DNA from: Arthrobacter oryzae
Lineage (GTDB): Bacteria > Actinomycetota > Actinomycetes > Actinomycetales > Micrococcaceae
Direction of reading: 5' to 3'
Assembly (NCBI RefSeq): GCF_030812315.1
Contig: NZ_JAUSSM010000001.1
Span: forward strand, 645,255-709,254
Length of the DNA: 64,000 nt
The stretch's first letter is position 1. Each line of letters begins with the position of its first letter. The notes under the pieces were generated by a model, which was not told the DNA's origin, made no database searches, and saw nothing but the letters and a program-made list of their open reading frames with translations. The position numbers and the translations under genes are program-made. Of this stretch, positions 17,963-26,864 are shown piece after piece.

Positions 17963-18466
17963 CTACTGCCCGGTGGGCAGGTTCCGCAACTCTTCCTGGC
18001 CCACGCAGTTCCTGGTGGCCTTGATCTTCCCGGCAGCGGCGGAAAGTTCCGCCAGCACGGTCGCGGAACTGATCTGGTCCGGGTCCATGAGGATCTCTGT
18101 GGCCGGTTCACGGCCGAACGTCGTCAGCGTCCATACGGGGTCGCCTTCCTTGATGACCCAGTCAATGCCGTTGACGCTGACGCAGCGGTCGGTGGTGGGG
18201 CCGGGAACGTTGACCCCGCAGCGCAGGATGACCTTGGACGGATCGCCCCAGGCAGCGGTTGCCTGGGCATTGGTCTTACGCAGCCCGGCGTCACCCATGG
18301 TGTCCGGAAGGGCAACCATCATGGGGGCGCAGGCAGGGTTGGCCGCATCCTTGGCCGGTGACACGTCCACCACCGGGGCGCACGCGCTGAGGGCCAGCAC
18401 CACGGCCGCCGCCGTTGCCGGCAGGCGAAGCGAGCGGATGGAAACCGGGGTGCGGAGCTGGTGCAT
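17963..18466 (-). CDS. DUF3515 family lipoprotein
   Basis: 167-residue exported protein. Seen: a basic N-terminus, a hydrophobic stretch (LPATAAAVVLALSAC) with lipobox LSAC at residues 26-29, then a mature domain with several cysteines (PACAPM, ILRCGVNVPG, DRCVSVNGIDW, TRNCVGQEEL) and the family-typical NVPGPTTDRC. DUF3515 proteins are common beside ddl and thiL in actinobacteria (recalled). Function unknown; anchored outside the membrane by prediction. Confidence 0.85.
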   Translation of the reverse strand: MHQLRTPVSIRSLRLPATAAAVVLALSACAPVVDVSPAKDAANPACAPMMVALPDTMGDAGLRKTNAQATAAWGDPSKVILRCGVNVPGPTTDRCVSVNGIDWVIKEGDPVWTLTTFGREPATEILMDPDQISSATVLAELSAAAGKIKATRNCVGQEELRNLPTGQ

Positions 18467-18560
18467 GTTTTAAGCCTATCCCGCCCCGGCATGCCGGACG
18501 GACGCCTGCCCGGGGCGGGCCCAGGGAACGGATGTCGGTCCCGGACTGTAGCGTAGTGCT

Positions 18561-19586
18561 GTGCCTGAAAATCACCTCACCGTCGCCGGACTTTCCGAGT
18601 CCGAACTCCTCGCCAAGATCTTCCCCCGACTTAACAACGGACCCGCACAGGGCACGGCGCTCCTGCTTGGGCCCGGGGATGACGCTGCCATTGTGGCAGC
18701 ACCGGACGGGCGGACAGTGGTCAGCATTGACACCCAGGTGCAGGACCAGGATTTCCGGCTGGTGTGGCGCAACGGGTACCGGACTACAGGCTTCGACGTC
18801 GGCTGGAAGGCCGCGGCACAGAACCTTAGCGACATCAATGCCATGGGTGCGCGGTCCACGTCGATGGTGGTGAGCCTGACGCTGCCGCCGGAGACGGCGG
18901 TCTCCTGGGTGGAGGACTTTGCGGACGGACTGTCCCATGCCATCCGTGACCTTGGCGCTGCCGGTTGTTCCGTCGCCGGCGGGGACCTGGGCCGGGGCCG
19001 GGAGCTCGCCGTTACCGTGGCCATCCTGGGGACCCTGGATGGAAGGGAAGCTGTACTGCGCTCAGGTGCCCGCCCGGGTCATACCGTTGCGCTGGCCGGA
19101 ACGGTGGGGCACGCGGCGGCCGGGCTTGCCCTGCTTGAGTCCGGGCCAGGGGTTGACCTGCTGACGCCGGAGCAGCGAGCCATTATGGACAGGCAATGCC
19201 GCCCGCTTCCGCCACTGGCTGCGGGACCGGCAGCGCTCGCCGCCGGGGCCTCGGCAATGATGGATATTTCCGACGGCCTGATCCGCGACGGCAGCCGCCT
19301 GGCTGCGGCGAGCGGCGTCGTCCTGGACCTGGATCCGGCCGTGCTGAAGCACCTCACCGGTCCTTTGTCTGCAGCCGCTGACGCAGTAGGCGGGGATCCC
19401 ATGGCATGGGTGCTTGGCGGCGGGGAAGATCATGGACTTCTGGCCACATTCCCCGCGGACGTACAGCTGCCTCCGGGTTTCGCTGCGATAGGCTCAGTAG
19501 AAGCCCTTGCACCAATGGAAAGCACTGGCGTCAAGATAGCGGGCAGGCCCGCTGAGACTGTGGGATGGGATCACTTTGCAGACTAA
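18561..19586 (+). CDS. thiL: Thiamine-monophosphate kinase
   Basis: Phosphorylates thiamine phosphate to the cofactor TPP. 341 residues of the AIR-synthase/PurM-like fold. Seen: GPGDDAAIVAAPDG near residue 35, DTQVQDQDFR, NLSDINAMGARS, VAGGDLGRG, and DISDGLIRDGSRLA. Starts at GTG 18561. The 3' end overlaps the next gene. thiC with a TPP riboswitch lies 23 kb away. Confidence 0.93.
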   Translation: MPENHLTVAGLSESELLAKIFPRLNNGPAQGTALLLGPGDDAAIVAAPDGRTVVSIDTQVQDQDFRLVWRNGYRTTGFDVGWKAAAQNLSDINAMGARSTSMVVSLTLPPETAVSWVEDFADGLSHAIRDLGAAGCSVAGGDLGRGRELAVTVAILGTLDGREAVLRSGARPGHTVALAGTVGHAAAGLALLESGPGVDLLTPEQRAIMDRQCRPLPPLAAGPAALAAGASAMMDISDGLIRDGSRLAAASGVVLDLDPAVLKHLTGPLSAAADAVGGDPMAWVLGGGEDHGLLATFPADVQLPPGFAAIGSVEALAPMESTGVKIAGRPAETVGWDHFAD

Positions 19587-20610
19587 GATTGCCGCCAACG
19601 CGCAAGCGATGAAGCGGTGGTTGGGCAAGGCCGAAACAGCGCTCGGGAACCACAGCGACCGGCTCAATGCGATCAACATTTTTCCCGTGGCCGACGGCGA
19701 TACCGGCACCAACCTCTATCTGACCGTCCGTGCCGCTGCGCAGGCCCTCAGCAGCCCCGCAGCACCGCATGACCCCGGGACAGCGAACCGGGCCGCGGGG
19801 ATCCACAGCCAGCAGGACGTCGGGGCAGTCCTTGCTCGGGCCGGCCAGGCCGCCATGGAACAGGCACGCGGCAACTCGGGAACCTTGTTCTCGGTGTTTC
19901 TGTGCGCCGCCGCCGAGCCTTTGGCCGGGCACACCCGCCTCAGCTCGCCGTTGCTGGCAGCGGCGCTGAACCGGGCCCAGATCCGGGCCTGGTCCGCGCT
20001 GAGCGACCCCGTTCCGGGGACCATGCTGTCCGTCATGGAGGCGGCTGCGCGGGCGGCAGCTGCGGTGGACGCCGACCAGAACGGGGACGACAGCAACCAT
20101 GCCCTGGGCCTGGCCCTGGACGCAGCGGTTGAGGCGGCCCTCGAAGCGGTCGTCCGGACCGAAGACCAGCTGGCCGCCCTGCACGAAGCCCATGTCGTTG
20201 ACGCGGGAGGGGTGGGCATGCTGCTGATCCTGGACTGCCTGCGCTCCGCTGTGCTGGGCGAAGAACTTCAAAGCGAATTGCTGGACGGCCTGCACGGCTA
20301 CGACGTCCAGGATCCCCACATCCACGCGGACATGCCGGACGACGACGGCGTGGAAGTCATGTGCACCATCAGCCTTTCGCCCCTGGACGCGGCCACGCTG
20401 CGCCAACGGCTGGACGAGATGGGTGATTCGGTGATTATGAGCCAGGTGGGCGGCGCCATGGGCGCCGACGGAAAGTACCGCTGGCGTGTGCACGTCCATG
20501 TTCCTGCCCCCGAACCGGCCGTGGCACTGATTGGTTCGCTTGGGGAACCGACGGAAATCTCAGTCAGCCAGCTCGCCCTGCCGCGGGACCCCGCCGGACA
20601 TGAACACTGA
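19576..20610 (+). CDS. DAK2/DhaL domain protein (FakA-like, short)
   Basis: 344 residues. Seen: the DhaL Mg-ATP signature NIFPVADGDTGTNLYLT (~residues 34-50), QARGNSGTLFS and VDAGGVGMLLILDCL, followed by a middle domain resembling FakA (VEVMCTISLSPL ... WRVHVHVPAPE). The C-terminal ~200 residues of FakA fatty-acid kinases appear to be missing. TTG 19576 inside the thiL tail is given as start because of coupling; ATG 19609 is a good alternative. Lies between thiL and recG as in many Gram-positives. Fatty-acid kinase activity is possible but unproven for this short form. Confidence 0.75.
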   Translation: MQTKIAANAQAMKRWLGKAETALGNHSDRLNAINIFPVADGDTGTNLYLTVRAAAQALSSPAAPHDPGTANRAAGIHSQQDVGAVLARAGQAAMEQARGNSGTLFSVFLCAAAEPLAGHTRLSSPLLAAALNRAQIRAWSALSDPVPGTMLSVMEAAARAAAAVDADQNGDDSNHALGLALDAAVEAALEAVVRTEDQLAALHEAHVVDAGGVGMLLILDCLRSAVLGEELQSELLDGLHGYDVQDPHIHADMPDDDGVEVMCTISLSPLDAATLRQRLDEMGDSVIMSQVGGAMGADGKYRWRVHVHVPAPEPAVALIGSLGEPTEISVSQLALPRDPAGHEH

Positions 20611-22813
20611 GCTGGAACTGGGCCTGGAACGGCGCATCGGCAAACGGTCCGCGGCCGTCATTGAGAAGCACCTGGGCATCACCACTGTCGGCGGCCTGCT
20701 CAACTACTTTCCACGCCGTTACCTCAGCCGTGGTGAGCTGACGCCCATCAGCGAGGTTCCGATGGATGAAGAGGTCACGCTCATCGCCCGCGTCGTCTCC
20801 AACAGCACCCGTGCCATGCGGGCGCGCCGCGGCACGCTCACCGACGTCGTGATTACGGACGATGCAGGCACCCTGAAAGTAAGCTTTTTCAACGGCTACC
20901 GGGCCAAGGCGGAGCTGCTCCCGGGGCGGCGGGCCATGTTTTCGGGCAAAGTCACGCGGTACGCCGGCAGCCTGAGCCTCACCAACCCGGACTTCCTGCT
21001 GCTGGACGAGGACCCGGACACCCCTGGCATGGATCCGGAGAAGCTCGCCGCCATGCCCATCCCGGTCTATCCGGCAACTGCCAAACTCACCAGCTGGTCC
21101 ATCCAAAAAGTGATCTCCACCCTCCTTGACACCGTCGATCTGGATGTCCTGGATGATCCGCTGCCGTCCGAGGTCTCGGCCCGGGAGAAGTTCCTGCCGG
21201 CGGCAGAGGCCTACCGGCTGATCCATACGCCGCAGGTGCCGGCCGACTGGCAGCGGGCCAGGGACCGGTTCAGGTACCAGGAGGCTTTGGTCCTGCAGTC
21301 CGCCCTCGCGCGGCGCCGAGCCCAGCTGGCCGCCGAGGAGGCGACGGCCCGCCGGCCGGTTACAGAAGGAATCCTGGCTGCGTTCGACCGCCAGCTGCCA
21401 TTTACGCTCACCGCCGGCCAGTCGGCCGTCGGGAAAACGCTCGCGGACGAGTTGTCGCAGGACAGCCCCATGAACCGGCTCCTCCAGGGTGAGGTGGGAT
21501 CAGGCAAGACCATCGTGGCCCTGCGCGCCATGCTCCAGGTGGTTGACGCCGGGGGACAGGCCGCACTGCTGGCGCCTACCGAAGTCCTGGCAGCCCAGCA
21601 CTTCGAATCCATCCGCCGGACGCTGGGACCGTTGTCCCGCGACGGCCTGCTGGGTGGCCTGGGTCCCGATACCGCGCAGGTCACGCTGCTTACCGGCTCC
21701 ATGCCCACGGCTGCCCGCAAACAGGCCATGCTGGATGCTGCTTCAGGCACTGCCGGGATCGTGATCGGCACGCATGCCCTGCTCAGCGACAACGTCTCGT
21801 TCTACGACCTCGGGCTGATCGTCGTGGATGAACAGCACCGCTTCGGAGTTGAGCAGCGCGATGCCCTGCGCGCGAAAGCCAGCAAGCCGCCGCACCTTTT
21901 GGTCATGACAGCCACGCCCATTCCTAGGACCGTGGCCATGACCGTGTTCGGCGACCTGGAAACGTCGGTGCTGGACGAACTCCCCGCGGGCCGTGCGCCC
22001 ATTTCCACGCACGTCGTAGGCCTCGCCGAAAATCCCGGCTGGGCCGGGCGCATCTGGTCCCGGTCCCGGGAAGAGATCGATGCCGGACACCAGGTTTACG
22101 TGGTGTGTCCCAAGATCGGCGAGGACGACGACGGCGACTTCAGCCCCGGGGAAGCGGAACCGTCCGCCGCCGAGCTGGAAGGTGACGGGCCGGCCCGCGA
22201 GCTCGCGTCAGTCACTGCCGTAGTCGAACACCTCAGCGGTGAACCGGCGCTGGCTGGCGTTGCGTTGGCGCCGCTGCACGGCAGGCAGGATCCTGTCCTG
22301 AAGTCCGCGACCATGGCGTCCTTCACGGCGAATGAGACCAAGCTGCTGGTGTCCACCACCGTGATCGAGGTTGGCGTTGACGTTCATAACGCCACGCTCA
22401 TGGTGATCCTGGATGCGGACAGGTTCGGCATTTCCCAGCTGCACCAGCTCCGCGGACGGGTGGGCCGGGGCGGCTTGCCCGGCACCTGCCTCCTGGTCAC
22501 CACGCTGGAACCCGGCCACCCCAGCCGCCGCCGGCTGGACGCCGTGGCGGCCACGACGGACGGCTTCGAGCTGTCGCAGGAGGACCTGAAGCTGCGGCGC
22601 GAGGGCGACATCCTGGGGGCGTCGCAGTCCGGCGGCCGGTCGGCGCTCAAGCTGCTGCGCGTCCTCGAGCATGAGGCCGTTATCTCGAAGGCGCGCCAGG
22701 ATGCGCAGCGGATTGTGGCCCGGGATCCCGGTCTGGTGGAACATTCCGCTCTCGCGGAGGCAATAGAAGAGTATTTGAACCCTGAAAAGGAGGCGTTCCT
22801 TGAGCGTGGCTAG
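20600..22813 (+). CDS. recG: ATP-dependent DNA helicase RecG
   Basis: Superfamily 2 helicase that reverses stalled forks and migrates Holliday junctions. 737 residues. Seen: N-terminal wedge/OB domain (FPRRYLSRGELTPI), Walker A LQGEVGSGKTIVA near residue 296, DEQHRFG box near 409, TATPIPRT, and the late motif QLRGRVGRGG. ATG 20600 overlaps the preceding gene (11 bp). rsmD follows after a 39-bp gap. Confidence 0.96.
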   Translation: MNTELELGLERRIGKRSAAVIEKHLGITTVGGLLNYFPRRYLSRGELTPISEVPMDEEVTLIARVVSNSTRAMRARRGTLTDVVITDDAGTLKVSFFNGYRAKAELLPGRRAMFSGKVTRYAGSLSLTNPDFLLLDEDPDTPGMDPEKLAAMPIPVYPATAKLTSWSIQKVISTLLDTVDLDVLDDPLPSEVSAREKFLPAAEAYRLIHTPQVPADWQRARDRFRYQEALVLQSALARRRAQLAAEEATARRPVTEGILAAFDRQLPFTLTAGQSAVGKTLADELSQDSPMNRLLQGEVGSGKTIVALRAMLQVVDAGGQAALLAPTEVLAAQHFESIRRTLGPLSRDGLLGGLGPDTAQVTLLTGSMPTAARKQAMLDAASGTAGIVIGTHALLSDNVSFYDLGLIVVDEQHRFGVEQRDALRAKASKPPHLLVMTATPIPRTVAMTVFGDLETSVLDELPAGRAPISTHVVGLAENPGWAGRIWSRSREEIDAGHQVYVVCPKIGEDDDGDFSPGEAEPSAAELEGDGPARELASVTAVVEHLSGEPALAGVALAPLHGRQDPVLKSATMASFTANETKLLVSTTVIEVGVDVHNATLMVILDADRFGISQLHQLRGRVGRGGLPGTCLLVTTLEPGHPSRRRLDAVAATTDGFELSQEDLKLRREGDILGASQSGGRSALKLLRVLEHEAVISKARQDAQRIVARDPGLVEHSALAEAIEEYLNPEKEAFLERG

Positions 22814-22852
22814 GAGTTGGCGCATGGCTGCAACCAACGGGACGGTGGGGGC

Positions 22853-23431
22853 ATGAGCCGCATCATTTCCGGTGCCGGGGGCGGAATCCCGCTGGTCAGC
22901 GTGCCGGGTTCCATGACCCGTCCCACCACGGACCGAGTCAAGGAAGCCCTCTTCTCGCGGCTTGAAGCGTTCAACGTGGTGGCGGGTGCCCGGGTTCTTG
23001 ACCTCTACGCCGGATCCGGTTCCCTCGGCGTGGAAAGTGCCAGCCGCGGGGCGGAAACCGTAGACCTGGTGGAGTTTGACGGCAAAGCCAGCGAGGTTTG
23101 CCAGCGCAACGCGGACCTCGTCAACGGGGCCATCGGCCGCAAGGCCGTGTCGGTGCACCGGTCCCGCGTGGAGTCCTTCCTGGAACGGACGGTGCAGGGC
23201 GCGTTGTGGGACCTTGTGTTCCTGGATCCGCCGTATCCGCTAGACGAGCCCGCCATGGGGGCGGTGCTGGAGGAACTGTCGCCCTTTCTGGCGGAGGCCG
23301 CCGTCGTGGTGGTGGAGCGCTCCTCCCGCAGCCCGGAGCCGTCGTGGCCGGCGTCGCTGGAACGGTTCGCCGAGAAGAAATACGGCGAGACCAAGCTGTG
23401 GTTTGCCGAGCCCGTGGGCGGCGGCAGCTGA
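22853..23431 (+). CDS. rsmD: 16S rRNA (guanine(966)-N(2))-methyltransferase
   Basis: 192 residues. Seen: RIISGAGGGIPL near the N-terminus, TRPTTDRVKEALFS, SAM-binding VLDLYAGSGSLGVE, and the N-methylase motif DPPYPLDE. ATG 22853 is preferred because family members begin MSRIISG; an upstream in-frame ATG (22817 region) would add an unrelated peptide. In many genomes rsmD is directly followed by coaD; here two minus-strand genes intervene. Confidence 0.93.
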   Translation: MSRIISGAGGGIPLVSVPGSMTRPTTDRVKEALFSRLEAFNVVAGARVLDLYAGSGSLGVESASRGAETVDLVEFDGKASEVCQRNADLVNGAIGRKAVSVHRSRVESFLERTVQGALWDLVFLDPPYPLDEPAMGAVLEELSPFLAEAAVVVVERSSRSPEPSWPASLERFAEKKYGETKLWFAEPVGGGS

Positions 23432-23489
23432 CTGGCCGGATGCCGGAGCCCGCCATAGCCTTCGCTGCCCGGCCCTGCCTGAGCCCGGC

Positions 23490-24275
23490 CTAACGGGAGA
23501 GCGCGTCGAGGTCCATGCCGGCGAGCACCCTCGCTGGGTGCGGGCCGCGGGCCTTCAGATCCTCGGTCCATCCAACGGGCCAGGGACCCTGGGTGCCGAT
23601 GAGTACGATGTTGCCGGGATGCCGGCCGGCGAACATGCTGGACTCGGCGAACGCGGACACTCCGGGCATCGCTCGCCGCAGGGCAGCCACCTGGCTTCGG
23701 ACAAGTGTCAGCCCCGGTTCGTCGCCCACGTTGATTATCAGCACGCCACGCGGCGTCAGCTTTGCCGCCGCTTCCGCGTAGAAGGCGGTGCAGGCGATGT
23801 GCTCCGGCGCTTCCGGCCCGGAGAAGATGTCCAGGATTACGACGTCGAAACGCAGTTCCGCAGGCAGCTCCGCCAAGGCGTCCCGGGCGTCGCCGATCAG
23901 CGTGTGCAGCTCCGTCCCGTCCGGCATCGGCAGCTGCTGCAGGACGAAGTCCAGGAGCTCGCGCTCAAGCTCCACGGCGTACTGCACAGACCCTGGCCGG
24001 GTCGCCTGGATGTAGCGGGCCAGCGTCAGCGCCCCGGCCCCAAGATGCAGCGCCCTGACGGGCTCACCGGCAGGGGCGGCCAGATCCACCACGTGGCCGA
24101 TCCGGCGGAGGTACTCGTAGAATATTTCGCCCGGTTCAGCGAGGTTCACGTGGGACTGCTCCGCGCCGCCGATGGTGAGCACGTAGGCACCCGCGGTGAA
24201 GGCATCCGGCTCGATGGCTGCATGCTGACCGGTTTTCCGGAGGAAGCGCGAGGCCGCCGCGGGCCGGGCCGCCAC
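23490..24275 (-). CDS. Spermidine-synthase-like protein
   Basis: 261-residue protein with a class I methyltransferase-like fold of the spermidine synthase family. Seen: VRALHLGAGALTLARYI near residue 70, an acidic strand end YAVELERELLDF, LIGDARDALAEL, and the active-site-like VVILDIFSG. There are no N-terminal membrane helices, unlike longer MFS-fused relatives. True polyamine synthesis is not certain; many actinobacterial members are annotated only by fold. The GTG start lies 2 bp after the stop of the upstream aminotransferase gene, so the two form one unit. Confidence 0.78.
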   Translation of the reverse strand: MAARPAAASRFLRKTGQHAAIEPDAFTAGAYVLTIGGAEQSHVNLAEPGEIFYEYLRRIGHVVDLAAPAGEPVRALHLGAGALTLARYIQATRPGSVQYAVELERELLDFVLQQLPMPDGTELHTLIGDARDALAELPAELRFDVVILDIFSGPEAPEHIACTAFYAEAAAKLTPRGVLIINVGDEPGLTLVRSQVAALRRAMPGVSAFAESSMFAGRHPGNIVLIGTQGPWPVGWTEDLKARGPHPARVLAGMDLDALSR

Positions 24276-24277
24276 CG

Positions 24278-25486
24278 TCAGAGCCTGTCGCGAAGCGTCG
24301 CGAGCCTGGCGGCGGCTTCTTCGAGGATCTCGGTCTTCTTGCAGAACGCAAAGCGGAGCAGGCTGCGGGTCCGTTCGGCGCCCTCGGGGTGGCAGAAGAC
24401 GGGTACCGGGATGGCGGCGACCCCCACCAGCTCCGGAAGCCGCCGGGCCAGGTCCACCGAGTCGGAGATCCCCAGGGGTGCCGTGTCCACGTTGACGAAG
24501 TACGTTCCCTGCGGTGTGAAGACGTCCAGGCCTGCGGCCTTCAGCCCCTCGCTGAGGATGTCGCGCTTATGCCTGAGGGTCTCAGAGATTCCGGTGTAGA
24601 AATCGTCAGGAAGGCCGAGCCCCACGGCGATGGCGCCCTGGAACGGCGTGCCGGAGCTGTAGCTCAGGAACTGCTTCACTGTCCGGATGGCGGCCACGAG
24701 GTGTTCGGGTCCGCTCAACCAGCCGATCTTCCAGCCGGTGAAGGAGAACGTTTTGCCGGCGGAGGAAATGGTGACTGTCCTGCCGGCAGCACCGGGCAGG
24801 GACGCCACGGGGATGTGACGTTCCCCGAACGTCAGGTGCTCGTAGACCTCATCAGTGATGATCACGGCGTCGTGCCGGGAGGCAAGTTCGACGACGCGCT
24901 GAAGCACCTCGCGGGGGAAAACCGCGCCGGTGGGGTTGTGCGGGTTGTTGATGAGCACCACCTTGGTGCGGCCGCTGAAAGCCGCTTCCAGTGCCGCCAT
25001 GTCCGGCATGAAGTCCGGAGCGAGCAGAGGCGCCGTCACATGCGTGGCTCCCGCCAGTCCGATGATGGCGCCGTAGGAGTCGTAGAACGGTTCGAAGGTA
25101 AGCACTTCATCACCGGGTTCCACGAACGCCAGCAATGAGGCAGCAATGGCTTCGGTGGCGCCGGTGGTGACGATGATCTCTGTCTCGGGGTCCGGCGTCA
25201 GTCCGTAGAACCGCTCCTGGTGTGCCGCAATGGCCTCCCGCAAGGGAAGGATTCCTTTCCCCGGGGCGTATTGGTTGGCGCCGGCAGCGATGGCCGCCTG
25301 CGCAGCCGCCTTGATCTCCGCGGGGCCGTCCTCATCGGGGAAACCCTGTCCCAGGTTGATGGCACCGGTCCGGACCGCGAGGGTGGTCATCTCCTCGAAG
25401 ATCGTGACGCCGAGTGTGCCGTTGGCTGCCAGCAGGTTGGCCCCTGATGCCGCCCGCTGCCACGGTGCCGGAACTGATGTGGTCAC
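24278..25486 (-). CDS. PLP-dependent aminotransferase, class I/II
   Basis: 402 residues, fold type I. Seen: NLGQGFPDEDGP, YAPGKGILPLREAIA, TTGATEAIAAS, NNPHNPTGAV, ITDEVYEHLTF, and the PLP lysine in SSAGKTFSFTGWKIGW. The NLGQGFPD start and overall pattern resemble the KAT/YbdL or N-succinyldiaminopimelate aminotransferase-like branch; the substrate cannot be fixed by eye. GTG start at 25486. Co-transcribed with the spermidine-synthase-like gene and divergent from coaD across 141 bp. Confidence 0.85.
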   Translation of the reverse strand: MTTSVPAPWQRAASGANLLAANGTLGVTIFEEMTTLAVRTGAINLGQGFPDEDGPAEIKAAAQAAIAAGANQYAPGKGILPLREAIAAHQERFYGLTPDPETEIIVTTGATEAIAASLLAFVEPGDEVLTFEPFYDSYGAIIGLAGATHVTAPLLAPDFMPDMAALEAAFSGRTKVVLINNPHNPTGAVFPREVLQRVVELASRHDAVIITDEVYEHLTFGERHIPVASLPGAAGRTVTISSAGKTFSFTGWKIGWLSGPEHLVAAIRTVKQFLSYSSGTPFQGAIAVGLGLPDDFYTGISETLRHKRDILSEGLKAAGLDVFTPQGTYFVNVDTAPLGISDSVDLARRLPELVGVAAIPVPVFCHPEGAERTRSLLRFAFCKKTEILEEAAARLATLRDRL

Positions 25487-25627
25487 TGTCTGCCTGCCTG
25501 TCGGTTGGTTACGGCGTTCTCTGCCCGCCCTCTGACAAGAACTGCGCCCACTGCAACGGTGCAGGGATTGTTCGACTCGGGCATCCAGTCATGTTATCCC
25601 GGCCCGTGAATGGGGTAGGTTCGGAGC

Positions 25628-26128
25628 ATGAGACGTGCCGTATGCCCAGGCTCCTTCGACCCGATCCACAATGGCCATCTTGAAGTCATCGCGCGGGCCG
25701 CGGGCCTCTTTGACGAAGTCATCGTGGCGGTGTCCACCAACTACGCCAAGAAATACCGCTTCTCGCTGGAAGAGCGCATCGACATGGCGCGCGAGACCCT
25801 CGCGTCGCTGCGCGGCATCGTGGTGGAGCCGGTGGGGGAGGGCCTGCTGGCCGAATACTGCAGGCAGCGGGGTGTGTCTGCGATCGTGAAGGGCCTTCGT
25901 TCCTCGTCCGACTTCGACTATGAGCTCCCGATGGCAACCATGAACCGGCAGCTCAGCGGGGTGGAAACGGTGTTCCTTCCCACCGAAGGCCACTACCTCC
26001 ACTTGTCGTCAACCCTTATCAAGGAAGTCTTCACCTTGGGCGGCAGCGTGTCCGACTATGTGCCCAGGTCGGTGTTGAAACGCCTGCTGGCGGGCGAGCC
26101 GTCCTCGGATCAGCCCGGCAGAGGGTAG
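25628..26128 (+). CDS. coaD: Phosphopantetheine adenylyltransferase
   Basis: Penultimate step of coenzyme A synthesis. 166 residues, normal length. Seen: nucleotidyltransferase motif SFDPIHNGH (His14, His17), VSTNYAKKYRFSLEER, VKGLRSSSDFDYELPMA, FLPTEGHYLHLSST. Start ATG 25628. Stands alone; a promoter for the next operon lies ~90 bp beyond its stop. Confidence 0.96.
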   Translation: MRRAVCPGSFDPIHNGHLEVIARAAGLFDEVIVAVSTNYAKKYRFSLEERIDMARETLASLRGIVVEPVGEGLLAEYCRQRGVSAIVKGLRSSSDFDYELPMATMNRQLSGVETVFLPTEGHYLHLSSTLIKEVFTLGGSVSDYVPRSVLKRLLAGEPSSDQPGRG

Positions 26129-26216
26129 GCTTGATCGGTACGCAACGGCCCCTGCCGGTTTTGCGGCCCATTCCCAGACTGTCACGCGGTCCTTTACTGT
26201 GTGGCTTTCAGCCGGT

Positions 26217-26246
26217 TTGAGTCCGCCCGGGAGATCAGGCTAAGAT
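26217..26246 (+). promoter_or_regulatory. Promoter of the yceD-rpmF-rnc operon
   Basis: -35 TTGAGT (26217-26222), 18-bp spacer, -10 TAAGAT (26241-26246) matching TAnnnT. The expected start near 26253 leaves a very short leader before the 7-codon ORF at 26261. Confidence 0.55.
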
Positions 26247-26260
26247 AGTACGTCGGTCAT

Positions 26261-26284
26261 ATGTTCAACAGGAGTTCTCATTAA
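26261..26284 (+). other. Seven-codon minicistron overlapping the yceD start
   Basis: ATG at 26261 opens a 7-codon frame (MFNRSSH) ending at TAA 26282-26284. That stop shares one base with the ATT proposed as the yceD start (26280-26282). It is close to the predicted transcript start. If translated, ribosomes would stop exactly where yceD begins. Confidence 0.4.
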
Positions 26285-26828
26285 ACGAGATGCTAGTTCG
26301 CCCTTGGCGTTCGACGTCAAGGACCTCGGACGCAGTCCGGGGAGCATGCGGACGCTGACGGAACATGTACCTGCACCAAGGGATCTTGGTGTGGCACTCA
26401 TTGGCGTGCAGGAAGGCTCGGACATCGAGCTGGATCTGCGGCTGGAGGCCGTACACGAAGGAATTCTGGTATCAGGAACCGTTCTCGTCGGAGTAACCGG
26501 CGAGTGCGGCCGATGCCTGGATCCCCTTGCGTATGACCTTGAGGTCAATGTGCAAGAACTTTTCTTCTACGAGGGCGCCCAGTTCTCCGCTGAAGAAGAC
26601 GAAGAAGAGCAATATCGAATCGAGCACGATTTAATCGATCTTGAGCCGGTGTTGCGGGACGCGGTTGTAACCATGCTGCCGTTCCAGCCGGTGTGCCGGG
26701 AAGACTGCCAGGGCCTTTGCTCCGAATGCGGAGTACGCCTGGAAGACGAGCCGGGGCATCACCACGAGGTCGTAGATCCTCGCTGGGCTGCCCTAGCTGA
26801 CTTGGCTAAGCCTGACCGGCAAAATTGA
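26280..26828 (+). CDS. yceD: YceD/DUF177 family protein
   Basis: 182-residue protein of the DUF177 family, which co-occurs with rpmF. Seen: LAFDVKDLGRSPGSM, GECGRCLDPL, an acidic stretch (EEDEEEQY), and a C-terminal zinc-type cluster CREDCQGLCSECG. No ATG or GTG lies in frame upstream of the conserved part. ATT 26280 is favoured: AGGAG ends 5 bp before it, and it adds a natural KRDASSPL prefix. TTG 26304 has no ribosome site. An ATT start is rare. The family is thought to link to rRNA or ribosome assembly; rpmF follows after 36 bp. Confidence 0.85.
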   Translation: MKRDASSPLAFDVKDLGRSPGSMRTLTEHVPAPRDLGVALIGVQEGSDIELDLRLEAVHEGILVSGTVLVGVTGECGRCLDPLAYDLEVNVQELFFYEGAQFSAEEDEEEQYRIEHDLIDLEPVLRDAVVTMLPFQPVCREDCQGLCSECGVRLEDEPGHHHEVVDPRWAALADLAKPDRQN

Positions 26829-26864
26829 TTTGTAAGTGTTTTTCTAGAGAGAAATGAGTTAGCC

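Noticed and set aside
23403..24599. Plus-strand frame of 398 residues over the spermidine-synthase-like gene
   Set aside because: Antisense to two genes with clear family motifs.
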